From CAVSNH01 sp963729275 (lineage in GTDB: Bacteria; Actinomycetota; Acidimicrobiia; Acidimicrobiales; RAAP-2): a stretch of DNA of 64,000 nt. The notes under the pieces are model-generated. The model worked only from the letters and a program-made list of their open reading frames with translations. It was not told the DNA's origin and made no database searches. A program made the position numbers and the translations under genes. Numbering within the stretch: the first letter of the stretch is position 1; each line of letters opens with the position of its first letter. Shown here piece after piece: positions 41,415 to 49,168 of the stretch. The DNA is taken from assembly GCA_963729275.1 (NCBI GenBank), contig CAVSNH010000013.1, forward strand, positions 868,001 to 932,000. Direction: 5' to 3'.

Positions 41415-42380
41415 TCAATTCCCGGAGGCCGTCCATTCGATGGGATGGAGGATGTCGCCGTTGTAACGGACACCCTGTGGGGTCTCGCCGGACGGGACCA
41501 GGAAGCTGATGTAGCCGCGCTGGCACTGGTTGGCCGGCCATTGCACCCCCGAATGCCACAGGCTCGGCGACTGACTGGTGACCTCGGTCTCTGCGGGCAG
41601 GAGGCTTCCGCCGGACATCTTGAGCAGGAAGAAGGCGAGGTGCTCGCTGACGTCGGGCATCCCGGCCGAGCCCACGCACACCTGCACGTCGGCGGCGGCG
41701 AACGTGCCGGGCAGGATGCCCGAGGTCTGCTGTCCATGGAGCCCGGTCGTGACCGAATACACGGTGACACTGGTGAAGCCGGTGATCCCGTCGTCGGTCG
41801 AGACGGTCTGGCCGTAGGGGTAGGTGGCGGCCACGACCGCGTTCTTGATGGCCAACGAGACGGCAACGGTCAGGATGAGCCCGAGCGCACCGATCACGAG
41901 GCCGGCGATGGCCCAGCCGCGGCCGCGCCGCGTCCCATGCGAGCGGCTGATGGTGACGAGGGCGATGATCCCGAAGATGACGGCGAGGAGCGACCCGAGG
42001 CCGACGATCCAGAGCAGCGAGAGGACGAAGGCGGCAATGGCCAGCCCGCTCGTCTTGGCGCGCCCCGCATACGGATAGCCGGCACCTTGCGGAGACGACC
42101 CGGGCGGAAAGGCGCCGGGTGGGTAGGCACCCGGTGGATAACCCCCGGCCGGCGGGTAGGCCGTCGGCGGCAGCGTGCCGACCGATGGGCCGGAGCTGCT
42201 CGATGCGAGTGGCGCCGTCGGAGGGAGCGTCCCGGTCGCCGGCAGCGTTCCTGGGTGGGACACGGCGCTCGGGGCGGTGGCGGGAACCGGTGCCGGCTCG
42301 TAGCCCGGCGCCTGCTCGGGTGAGTACCACTTGCCGTCGGAGGCGAGCCACCAACCGGGACCCTGGGACGTGTCACTCAT
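41415..42380 (-). CDS. DUF4190-type membrane protein with GWW-x-ASDGKWY N-terminus
   Basis: A 321-residue protein. It opens with GPGWWLASDGKWYSPEQAPG, a short aromatic module frequent at the N-termini of Acidimicrobiia membrane proteins. A disordered segment rich in Pro, Gly, Ser and Tyr (about 25-105) follows, then two membrane segments with the DUF4190 pattern (LAIAAFVLSLLWIVGLGSLL and WAIAGLVIGALGLILTVAV). The last 130 residues lie outside the membrane and hold a cysteine pair. Possibly a sensor or anchor; function unknown. The 173-bp gap between this gene and cobA shows nothing obvious. Confidence 0.82.
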   Translation of the reverse strand: MSDTSQGPGWWLASDGKWYSPEQAPGYEPAPVPATAPSAVSHPGTLPATGTLPPTAPLASSSSGPSVGTLPPTAYPPAGGYPPGAYPPGAFPPGSSPQGAGYPYAGRAKTSGLAIAAFVLSLLWIVGLGSLLAVIFGIIALVTISRSHGTRRGRGWAIAGLVIGALGLILTVAVSLAIKNAVVAATYPYGQTVSTDDGITGFTSVTVYSVTTGLHGQQTSGILPGTFAAADVQVCVGSAGMPDVSEHLAFFLLKMSGGSLLPAETEVTSQSPSLWHSGVQWPANQCQRGYISFLVPSGETPQGVRYNGDILHPIEWTASGN

Positions 42381-42507
42381 CGTCGTCCTACCGTTCGTCC
42401 GGGGCCGACACTGCGGCCCCGCCCATGATGGTCCGCACGGCTGTGCCCAGAGCGGATCCCCGGCTTGGCCATGCACGAGCGACGCTCGCCTGGGCACGTC
42501 GTTACGG

Positions 42508-43128
42508 TCAGCGAAGCGGACGAAAGCCGAGACGGCTGCGCCGCTCAGCCGAAGGCTGCTGCACGATCTCGTCGAGCAACCCGTAGTCGAGCGCCTCGGT
42601 GGCGCTGAGGAAGCGCCCGCGCTGGAAGTCGGTCTCGACCTCGTCGACCGATCGGTGGGTGAAACCGGACACCCGGTCGCAGAAGATCCGCCACCGGTCG
42701 GCCCGGTGTTGCGCCCACCGTTGCTGGTCATGGGCCGACCCGGTGAACGAGTCGCCGGGGTCGCGCAGTAGCAGGCTGGTGGTCGCCGTGGCTTGACGAC
42801 GGCCGGCGACGGCAAGGACCCCGATGGCCGCGCCGCCCACGCTGCCGATGCAGAGCGCCTCCACGGGAACGCCGACCAGCTCGATGACGTCCATGAGTGA
42901 CAGCGCGGCATCGAGCTCACCGTCGGCGCTGCTCAGCTGAAGGCGGATCGGCTCGTCGCCATCGGCGTCGAGCGTCATGAGCTCGATGGCCGCCCGTCCG
43001 GCCACGGCTTGATCCAGTCGTCCGGTCAGAACGACCACCCGCTGCTCGAAGAGATGGTCGCGCAGGGTCCGACGAAACTCGGCAGTCCCGTCGTCGCCCC
43101 CGGGGCCGCCGGGCCAGCCGATGCTCAT
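42508..43128 (-). CDS. ClpP-like protein lacking the catalytic triad
   Basis: A 206-residue protein with the ClpP fold: IRLQLSSADGELDAALSLMD stands where YINSPGG...GMAIYD is in ClpP, and RFLSATEALDYGLLDEIV matches the C-terminal helix. All three catalytic positions are changed. The nucleophile serine is Gly99 (CIGSVGGAAIG against CVGQAASMG), the histidine is Arg122 (LLLRDP against MIHQP) and the aspartate is Gly171 (QRGRF against ERDRF). It is therefore probably inactive, like cyanobacterial ClpR, and could form mixed rings with the intact ClpP encoded divergently. Its start overlaps the XRE regulator stop by 4 bp. Confidence 0.85.
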   Translation of the reverse strand: MSIGWPGGPGGDDGTAEFRRTLRDHLFEQRVVVLTGRLDQAVAGRAAIELMTLDADGDEPIRLQLSSADGELDAALSLMDVIELVGVPVEALCIGSVGGAAIGVLAVAGRRQATATTSLLLRDPGDSFTGSAHDQQRWAQHRADRWRIFCDRVSGFTHRSVDEVETDFQRGRFLSATEALDYGLLDEIVQQPSAERRSRLGFRPLR

Positions 43129-43409
43129 CGGGGCTCACCTCGGCCCGCGCTCAACGACCAGTCGAGCGACCGGCCGAGAGCAGCGGCGTAGCGTTCGACC
43201 GTCGACAGCCGGACATCGCCCGAGCCCGATTCGAGACGGGCGACCGCCGACTGGGATGTCCCCATCCGCGCCGCCACCTCGGTCTGCGACAGACCAAGGG
43301 CTCGACGGCCCTCGACCAGCTCGGCGGTGAGAGCTCGTCGCCGCTCGGCCATCTCCCGGAAGCCGGGGAACACCGTCTCGTGACGGCGCCCGCTCGTCAC
43401 CAGGGCCAC
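43125..43409 (-). CDS. XRE-family transcriptional regulator
   Basis: A 94-residue helix-turn-helix protein. LGLSQTEVAARMGTSQSAVARLESG (about residues 38-62) is a textbook XRE/Cro recognition pair, followed by VRLSTVERYAAALGRSLDWSL. The N-terminus FPGFREMAERRRAL resembles HigA/HipB-like regulators, but no toxin gene is present. It forms an operon with the inactive ClpP-like gene (ATGA overlap) and is divergent from intact clpP, with a palindrome between them, so it probably controls both transcripts. Confidence 0.9.
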   Translation of the reverse strand: MALVTSGRRHETVFPGFREMAERRRALTAELVEGRRALGLSQTEVAARMGTSQSAVARLESGSGDVRLSTVERYAAALGRSLDWSLSAGRGEPR

Positions 43410-43496
43410 CGGGGCCGCGGCCGACAGGCGCCAGCGCCCCCAGCCGGATCACGGTGCGGTCGGACGTTCGCTGGTTGCACCACGGCCCGTTCACTA

Positions 43497-43514
43497 TATC
43501 TCATATTCGAGATA
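43497..43514. promoter_or_regulatory. Palindromic operator between xre-clpP-like and clpP
   Basis: TATCTC (43497-43502) and GAGATA (43509-43514) form an exact inverted repeat around ATATTC in an otherwise GC-rich region. Over 18 bp, 14 positions are symmetric. It sits in the gap between the XRE gene and the likely clpP start, 57 bp before that start, and fits an XRE dimer site. It does not match the ClgR or HspR consensus sequences I know. Confidence 0.65.
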
Positions 43515-43570
43515 CCATGAAGGCGATGACGGCGCCCGCCGTCGAGGGTTCCGACCCCAAGGAGGTCAGC

Positions 43571-44203
43571 GTGGTGGCTGCGTCGCTCATCCCGACGGTC
43601 GTCCAGGAGTCACCGAGGGGTGACCGCGCCTTCGACATCTATTCACTCTTGCTCCGCGAGCGAATCGTCTTCCTGGGTCAAGAGGTCGACGACCAGATCG
43701 CCAACCTCATCGTGAGCCAGATGCTCTTCCTCGAAGCCCAGGACCCGGAGAAGGACATCTCGCTGTACATCAACTCGCCGGGGGGCATGGGCTATGCCGG
43801 CATGGCCATCTACGACGTCATGCAGCACGTGCGGCCCGAGGTGTCCACCATCTGTGTGGGCATGGGGATGTCGGCCGCGGCCATGATCCTGGCCGGCGGC
43901 GCGCCCGGAAAGCGACTGGCGCTGCCCAACTGCCGGATCATGATCCATCAGGGATCGGCGGGAACCCGCGGCGCACCCCGCGACATGGAGATCCAACTGC
44001 GGGAAGTTCTTGCCACCACGCGCCGGATGGCCGAGATCATCGCTCATCACAGCGGACGATCCATCGAGCAAGTCGAAGCCGACATCGACCGCGACAATTT
44101 CATGACGGCCGAAGAAGCCATGCACTACGGCCTCATCGACGACATCATCACTCCCCGTCGCGGACTTTCGGCGCTGCCGCTCGAACTGGCCACAACTCCC
44201 TGA
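43571..44203 (+). CDS. clpP: ATP-dependent Clp protease proteolytic subunit
   Basis: A 210-residue serine protease subunit with intact catalytic residues: Ser101 (CVGMGMSAAA), His126 (RIMIHQGSAG) and Asp175 (DRDNFMTAEEAMHYGLID). LIPTVVQESPRGDRAFDIYS is the standard mature N-terminus; YINSPGG and the heptamer contacts are present. Upstream in-frame ATGs (43517, 43526) exist, but AAGGAGGT at 43559-43566 sits 5 nt before GTG 43571, giving the usual ClpP length, so that start is preferred. It forms a tetradecameric chamber fed by ClpX or ClpC; no chaperone gene is nearby. It is divergent from the XRE regulator and catalytically dead paralogue. Confidence 0.93.
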   Translation: MVAASLIPTVVQESPRGDRAFDIYSLLLRERIVFLGQEVDDQIANLIVSQMLFLEAQDPEKDISLYINSPGGMGYAGMAIYDVMQHVRPEVSTICVGMGMSAAAMILAGGAPGKRLALPNCRIMIHQGSAGTRGAPRDMEIQLREVLATTRRMAEIIAHHSGRSIEQVEADIDRDNFMTAEEAMHYGLIDDIITPRRGLSALPLELATTP

Positions 44204-44562
44204 CCAGGATAAACGCAGCTTTTCCCCAGGCCACTCTTCGTGACCGACAGTGTGCTCGATTTCACAAGCGGCAAACCACACCGCTATGTTCCCGGGCTTC
44301 GCAGGCACTCCGCCGCCGCCGATCAACCATTGGCTCCGACGCACGTGCACCACCGTCCACAACGACCGGGGATTGCTCGACGTAACCACTCCTTGACGGA
44401 CAACAGAACCCACTAGCACACCCGGCTCTTATAGCCAGGCCGTCACACCCTTCCCGGTGCTCGGCTGGGGCATTGAATGCACAGACGTGGGGTCCACCCA
44501 ACCAGAAGAACGTCGGTACCGCCGCCATCGGCCGTGCCGACCGACCACGGAAAGGTCACCCC
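44204..44562 (+). promoter_or_regulatory. Structured 359-bp leader of the Rpf-like gene
   Basis: No gene is visible here. Composition is less GC-rich than the neighbours. TTGACG (about 44393) and a TATAGC-like element may mark promoters. Near the 3' end are three hairpins: GCATT-G-AATGC (44470-44480), GTGG/CCAC (44487-44497) and a nested stem GTCGG/CCGAC around GCCG/CGGC (44512-44541) that ends about 21 nt before the TTG start. An RNA regulator is possible. I could not find the c-di-AMP riboswitch core. Confidence 0.4.
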
Positions 44563-45831
44563 TTGCCATTCAGTGCTCCCTCTGTATTTCGACGTACCCG
44601 CGGCGATGTAACCGCCGCCGGCCCCTTGCCCGGGCTTGCGCCCAACGGCACCGGATCCGGTGACCGCCGCGCCAAGCGCGGGCATCGTGTCGTCGCACTT
44701 GTTTGCGCCGCGGCCATCACGTCGTTGTGGCTCGGGACGGCGGTGGCCGCCACTCCCGGTCCTGCGGCAGCCGCGTGGCCGACCGGCCAGGGTCTCGTTC
44801 TCAAGGCGCCGGTTGTGGACGTCGCCGCCACTCCCAGTGGCAACGGCTACTGGATGGTGGGAGCCGACGGGGGCATTTTCTCCTTTGGTGACGCCCCGTA
44901 CTACGGGTCGGCGGCCTCCCTGCCGTTGGCCCGGCCCATCGTGGCCATGGCGCCGACGCCGAGTGGCCACGGCTACTGGTTGGTGGCCAGTGACGGCGGC
45001 GTCTTCGCCTTCGGCGACGCCGGGTTCTACGGATCAACCGGTGGGCTCGACCTGGACCAGCCGGTGGTCGGGCTCGAGCCCACCCCCGACGGTCACGGTT
45101 ACTGGATCGTGGCCGCCGACGGCGGCGTCTTCGCCTTCGGCGACGCCGGGTACTACGGGTCGGCGGTCGGCCTGTCGCCGGGAAGCCCGATCGTGGGCCT
45201 GGCCCCGGCGGCCGGCGGTCTCGGCTATTGGGAGGCGGCGGCCGACGGGTCGGTGTTCGCCTTCGGCCAGGCCGGTTACGCCGGCGGGACCAACGGACTT
45301 CCGACGGCGGCCATCGGTGCCGACGGGTCCGGTTACCGCCTGCTCTTGACCAACGGGGGGGTGTTCACCTTCGGCGGGGCCTCCTTCCTGGGCTCGGCCG
45401 GTGCCGTCCCGCTCAACAAGCCGATGATCGCTCTCGACTCCTCCACCGTGGGCTACCTGGCCATCGCTTCCGATGGTGGCGTGTTCGCCTTCGGTGGTGA
45501 CGGTTACTTCGGGTCACTGGCCAACAGCACCCTCGCTCCGGCCGTCGCCTCGGCCGACGGCTACGGGCTCACCCCCACCCAGATCGGCGCCTGGGAGCGG
45601 GTCAACCTCTGCGAGGAAGGGGGAAGGTGGAACGTCGAGGCCGGCGACTTCGGAGGCGGGCTGGGGTTCACCCGGGCCAACTGGGACGAGTTCAACACCT
45701 TCGGCTTCCCGGCTGACGCGGCCGACGCCACACCGTTGCAACAGATCCGGGTGGCCGTGGCCTTCGCCGCCGCCTATCTGGGTGGTCCCTTCGCCGCGCC
45801 CGACCAGGGCGGCTGCGCCGGCGGTTACTGA
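44563..45831 (+). CDS. Secreted repeat protein with a C-terminal resuscitation-promoting-factor-like domain
   Basis: A protein of about 422 residues. A long basic N-terminus leads to a signal-type hydrophobic segment (VVALVCAAAITSLWLGTAVA) and AAA cleavage region. Six repeats follow of a roughly 45-residue unit with GYW-x-V-x-x-DGGVFAFGDAGYYGS, probably a beta-propeller or wall-binding array. The last 90 residues match the Rpf/transglycosylase fold: AWERVNLCEEGGRWN (catalytic Glu in CEEGG), GGGLGFTRANWDEF, QQIRVAVAF and a C-terminal Cys for the disulphide. Expected role: cutting peptidoglycan outside the cell. The TTG start at 44563 has GGAAAGGT upstream; a start at 44473 in the same frame is the alternative. 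Confidence 0.82.
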   Translation: MPFSAPSVFRRTRGDVTAAGPLPGLAPNGTGSGDRRAKRGHRVVALVCAAAITSLWLGTAVAATPGPAAAAWPTGQGLVLKAPVVDVAATPSGNGYWMVGADGGIFSFGDAPYYGSAASLPLARPIVAMAPTPSGHGYWLVASDGGVFAFGDAGFYGSTGGLDLDQPVVGLEPTPDGHGYWIVAADGGVFAFGDAGYYGSAVGLSPGSPIVGLAPAAGGLGYWEAAADGSVFAFGQAGYAGGTNGLPTAAIGADGSGYRLLLTNGGVFTFGGASFLGSAGAVPLNKPMIALDSSTVGYLAIASDGGVFAFGGDGYFGSLANSTLAPAVASADGYGLTPTQIGAWERVNLCEEGGRWNVEAGDFGGGLGFTRANWDEFNTFGFPADAADATPLQQIRVAVAFAAAYLGGPFAAPDQGGCAGGY

Positions 45832-45944
45832 GCGCAAGGTGGCGGCCGGGTCGAACGGCGGGGTGGGACGGCCCAGGAGCGTCGGGGTCGGCGTTCGCCG
45901 ATACTGGAGGCAGAGGGCCGGCATCGGCACGGACGCGGACGGAC

Positions 45945-46505
45945 ATGGCCACGAGCGCAGGCGACGAAACCGAGGGCAACGCCCCGGCTCTTGAAGAGCT
46001 GGCCACCGACCTCGCCGTCCTTCGGGCCCGCCTCGAACGAGCAGAAGGCGTGCTCGCCATCCAGGCGCTCAAAGCCCACTACGCCAAACTGGTCGACCGG
46101 CGCTACCGCAAGGGCGCGGTCGTCCCGGCCGAGGAGCTGGCGGCACTGGCCGACGAGGTGGCCCGACTGTTCACCGAGGACGGCGTGTGGGACGGCGGTC
46201 CGGCCCTGGGCCGGGCCGTGGGACGGGCGGCCATCGCCGAACGACTGCGGGACACGACCCTCGTCTTCGCCCGTCACCTCTTCATGTCACCGCGCATCGA
46301 GATCGATGACGACGGTGGTCGGGCCCGAGGCCGATGGGAGCTGCTCAGTCCATGCCGGACGGCGGAGGGGCGCGACATCTGGATGTGCGGCAGCGAGGAC
46401 GACGAGTACGAGCGCGTCGCCGGGACGTGGCTCCACCGTTCCATGCGCCTCACGACCACGTTCGTGGCCCCCTACGACGAGGGCTGGACGACCATCCTCA
46501 CCTGA
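45945..46505 (+). CDS. SnoaL-like / nuclear-transport-factor-2-fold protein
   Basis: A 186-residue protein. A helical N-terminus (ALEELATDLAVLRARLERAE) leads into a SnoaL_4-type domain: IQALKAHYAKLVDRR, LFTEDGVWDGGPALGRAVGR, ARHLFMSPRIEIDDDGGRARGRWELL and a final strand. The family includes dehydratases and cyclases of small molecules and many unassigned proteins. No catalytic dyad can be singled out with confidence. It is transcribed towards the Nur-like gene and appears to stand alone. Confidence 0.82.
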   Translation: MATSAGDETEGNAPALEELATDLAVLRARLERAEGVLAIQALKAHYAKLVDRRYRKGAVVPAEELAALADEVARLFTEDGVWDGGPALGRAVGRAAIAERLRDTTLVFARHLFMSPRIEIDDDGGRARGRWELLSPCRTAEGRDIWMCGSEDDEYERVAGTWLHRSMRLTTTFVAPYDEGWTTILT

Positions 46506-46544
46506 GCGGCCCGTGGCCCAGCCATCGGCCGCCCAGCGCAGGCG

Positions 46545-47036
46545 TCAGCTGCAGTCGGCGCAACGTCCGAGGATGGCGAAGTGGCGCGGGTCGATCGAGA
46601 ACCCGAGGTCGGACTTGGCCGACCGGGCCAAGCCGCGGAACATGGCATCGGGTGCTTCGATGCGGGCGCCGCACGACTCGCACACGAAGTGGGCGTGGGA
46701 CAGCGACGCCAGTTGGTACGTGGCGGGACCGTGCCCGAGGTGCGAGTGGGCGACGACCCCCAGGCGCTCCAGGTCCTCGACGTTGCGGTAGATGGTGGAG
46801 ACGTGCACGTCGGGGGCCCGGGACTGCACGGCGGCGGCGAGGTCCTCCACGCTCAGGTGGTCGGTGGCTTCGAACAGCACTTCGAGCAGGATCCGGCGCG
46901 ACGAAGTCACCCGGCCGCCCCGGGCCCGTAGGAGGTCGAGCACCTCCTCGACCGAGCTCGGGGCCGGAGTCGGGGCGGCCACCTTCTTTCGCTCGCCGGC
47001 GGCATGCGATCTGGTCACGGCAGCCGCCCTGGTCAC
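46545..47036 (-). CDS. nur: Fur-family repressor, probably nickel-responsive Nur
   Basis: A 163-residue Fur-family protein. The winged helix includes VTSSRRILLEVLF and VHVSTIYRNVEDLERLGVV; the metal/dimer domain has VAHSHLGHGPATYQLASLSHAHFVCESCG. Zinc cysteines are Cys119, 122, 159 and 162. The histidine-rich VxHSHLGHG segment matches Nur of Streptomyces as I remember it, and the divergent gene is a nickel/cobalt permease. A Nur-like box lies between them. GTG 47036 (or 47015) is preferred: the open frame reaches 47096, but that would put the operator inside the gene. With nickel bound it should repress the permease. Confidence 0.88.
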   Translation of the reverse strand: MTRAAAVTRSHAAGERKKVAAPTPAPSSVEEVLDLLRARGGRVTSSRRILLEVLFEATDHLSVEDLAAAVQSRAPDVHVSTIYRNVEDLERLGVVAHSHLGHGPATYQLASLSHAHFVCESCGARIEAPDAMFRGLARSAKSDLGFSIDPRHFAILGRCADCS

Positions 47037-47080
47037 CAACCCACGATACCGTCGGGTCCTTCCTGCATATACCCCGTACT

Positions 47081-47095
47081 TGCAATCGGTTCGCA
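47081..47095. promoter_or_regulatory. Nur-type box between nur and the nickel permease
   Basis: TGCAA-TCGGT-TCGCA matches the Streptomyces Nur consensus tGCaa-N5-ttGCa in nine of ten specified positions. It lies 15 bp upstream of the permease start and 45 bp from the regulator start, so bound protein could block both. A second half-site-like TGCAT lies at about 47064. Confidence 0.65.
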
Positions 47096-47109
47096 TTTAG
47101 GACAGGGTA

Positions 47110-48288
47110 ATGAGCGTGCTTTCCGACGGCACCGGGCCGGCCCGAAGCGTGATGCGCTCCTCGCGGCGATCGTCCCCGTCGGCCCAGGTTCGTCTGCGGC
47201 CGGGGGAATGGGCGGGTCTTTCGGGCATGGCCGTCACCGTCATCGGGCTGTTCGTCCTCGGCTTCGTCCTTCTTCTGGCCGCTGTCCCCCACCACTACCG
47301 GTTGTCGGGGACGGCCGTGTTCGGTGTCGGCACCGGCCTGCTCGCCCTGACCCTGGGCATGCGCCACGCCTTCGACGCCGATCACATCTCGGCCATCGAC
47401 AACACCACGCGGAAGCTCATGGCCGAGGGAAAACGCCCGACGAGCGTGGGCTTCTGGTTCTCCCTCGGGCACTCGACCATCGTCTTCGCGCTCGCCGTGC
47501 TGCTCAATTTCGGCATCCGGGCCCTCGACGACCAGGTGCGCAACGGCGGATCGACCCTTCACAACGTGACCGGGATCATCGGCACCTCGGTGTCGGGCGC
47601 CTTCCTCTACGTCATCGCCGCCCTCAACATCATCATCCTGGTGTCGATGGCCAAGGCCTTCCGGGACCTGCGGAGCGGGCGATTCGACGAGGCCGAGCTG
47701 GAGCGACAACTCCAGCAACGCGGCCTCATGAACCGGTTCTTCGGACCGCTGGCCCGGCGGGTCGACCGCCCCTGGAAGATGTACCCGGTCGGCCTTCTCT
47801 TCGGCCTGGGCTTCGACACGGCCACCGAGGTCGCCCTGCTCGTGCTGTCGGGCACGGCCGTGAGCAGTGGGCTGCCGTTCTGGGCCATCCTCAGCCTGCC
47901 CCTCCTCTTCGCCGCCGGCATGAGCCTGTTCGACACCCTCGACGGGTGCTTCATGAACTTCGCCTACGGCTGGGCCTTCTCGAAGCCGGTGCGCAAGGTC
48001 TATTACAACATGGTCATCACCGGGCTCTCGGTGGCGATGGCCTTCTTCATCGGCTCCATCGAGTTGCTCGGCCTTTTCGGATCCGAGTTCGGCCTCCACG
48101 GCTCCTTCTGGGCGGCCATGGGCGACTTCAACATCAACACCGCCGGCTTCGCCATCGTCGGGCTGTTCGTCGTGACCTGGGTGGTGGCCGTGGCCGTTTG
48201 GCACCTGGGTGACCTCGAGGCTCGTTGGGAACGGGCGCCGAGCTCACCTTCCTCGCCCTCCCGCGACTTGGAGATCGTCGAGGCCTGA
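47110..48288 (+). CDS. Nickel/cobalt permease, NiCoT (HoxN/HupN/NixA) family
   Basis: A 392-residue membrane protein with about eight segments. The family signature RHAFDADHISAIDN (HX4DH metal-selectivity motif in the second helix) and LFGLGFDTATEVALL (the second conserved motif) are both intact, as is SLGHSTIVF. It imports Ni2+ and/or Co2+ with high affinity. The N-terminus has a 40-residue polar extension. It is divergent from the Nur-like repressor with a Nur-type box just upstream, so it should be expressed when nickel is scarce. No urease or hydrogenase gene is in the window. Confidence 0.95.
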   Translation: MSVLSDGTGPARSVMRSSRRSSPSAQVRLRPGEWAGLSGMAVTVIGLFVLGFVLLLAAVPHHYRLSGTAVFGVGTGLLALTLGMRHAFDADHISAIDNTTRKLMAEGKRPTSVGFWFSLGHSTIVFALAVLLNFGIRALDDQVRNGGSTLHNVTGIIGTSVSGAFLYVIAALNIIILVSMAKAFRDLRSGRFDEAELERQLQQRGLMNRFFGPLARRVDRPWKMYPVGLLFGLGFDTATEVALLVLSGTAVSSGLPFWAILSLPLLFAAGMSLFDTLDGCFMNFAYGWAFSKPVRKVYYNMVITGLSVAMAFFIGSIELLGLFGSEFGLHGSFWAAMGDFNINTAGFAIVGLFVVTWVVAVAVWHLGDLEARWERAPSSPSSPSRDLEIVEA

Positions 48289-48439
48289 GGCGCGACGGCC
48301 GACAACCGCCGGCTGGTCCATCGACGCACCCCTTCCCCCGTGCCGCCACTGCTGGTCGGCTGGTCGGCTGCTCATAGCCAACAAATAGGATGGGCTTGGT
48401 CAAGTTTTGCCTGCGAGGCGGCAGATGGGAGAACAGCCC

Positions 48440-49081
48440 ATGGCTACGGACAACGAGCTCGCCATCCCGACATCGGAATCCGAGAGCGGCCGGCCTCGCC
48501 CCTCCGACTCGGGCCTTTTCGGGTTCCCCCACCCGGTCAACGAGACCTCGGCCCGGGTCGTGGCCGGTGGCGTGGTGTCGATGGTCACGGCCACCATCGC
48601 TCTCGACCAGCCGTGGATCCTCTTCCCCCTGACCTACGGGTTCGCCGCCCGCGTCCTGACCGGACCGAAGCTCAGCCCCCTCGGACAGATCGCCACCCGG
48701 GTCGTCACCCCGCGACTCGCGGTCCACCACCGCTACTCGCCCGGACCACCCAAGCGCCTGGCTCAGGGCATGGGCCTCGTGCTGTCCGGCTCGTCCCTAC
48801 TGCTGTACTACGGGCTCGGCCGCAAGCGCCTCGCCTATGGCCTCCTCGCCGCCCTCGGCGCCGCCGCCACCTTGGAATCGGTGGCCGGGGTGTGCCTGGC
48901 CTGCAAGATGTTCCCGACTCTCATGCGCTTGGGCATCGTCCCGCCGGACACGTGCGCCAAGTGCGTCGGGCCGGCGCCGGAGCCCGAGGCAGCCTCGGCT
49001 CGCCCCGCTGCCGACGGCGTCGGGTCGACGCACAGGGCGGACGACGGAACCGACCAGCACGGCGTGGCCGTCGCTGTCTAG
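48440..49081 (+). CDS. DUF4395 membrane protein
   Basis: A 213-residue membrane protein with the DUF4395 layout: VNETSARVVAGGVVSMVTATIAL as first membrane segment, then YGFAARVLTGPKLSPLGQ, two further segments (AQGMGLVLSGSSLLLYYGLG, AYGLLAALGAAATLESV) and the cysteine-containing CLACKMF. DUF4395 proteins often accompany thiosulphate-sulphurtransferase or thioredoxin genes, but none is here. A 45-residue Ala/Asp-rich tail with another cysteine pair (CAKC) is extra. GGGAGA precedes the chosen ATG; an in-frame ATG lies 15 nt earlier. The 151-bp gap upstream is AT-richer and probably holds the promoter. Confidence 0.85.
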   Translation: MATDNELAIPTSESESGRPRPSDSGLFGFPHPVNETSARVVAGGVVSMVTATIALDQPWILFPLTYGFAARVLTGPKLSPLGQIATRVVTPRLAVHHRYSPGPPKRLAQGMGLVLSGSSLLLYYGLGRKRLAYGLLAALGAAATLESVAGVCLACKMFPTLMRLGIVPPDTCAKCVGPAPEPEAASARPAADGVGSTHRADDGTDQHGVAVAV

Positions 49082-49168
49082 AACGAGGGGACTTCCCCGC
49101 CTCCGGACGCGGAAGTCCGGCGATCGTGACCGCGCACTGGATGACCGACCGGGACGGCATGGGGCAGA

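Noticed and set aside
43125..43409. HigA/HipB-type antitoxin
   Set aside because: The coupled gene is a ClpP-fold protein rather than a toxin, and no HigB/HipA-like gene lies on either side.
44204..44562. c-di-AMP (ydaO/yuaA) riboswitch before the Rpf-like gene
   Set aside because: The position fits, but I cannot find the conserved GGGGAACC, GGGUGAAUC and CCGAACCCG-CAGCUAACC elements, so it is reported only as a structured leader.
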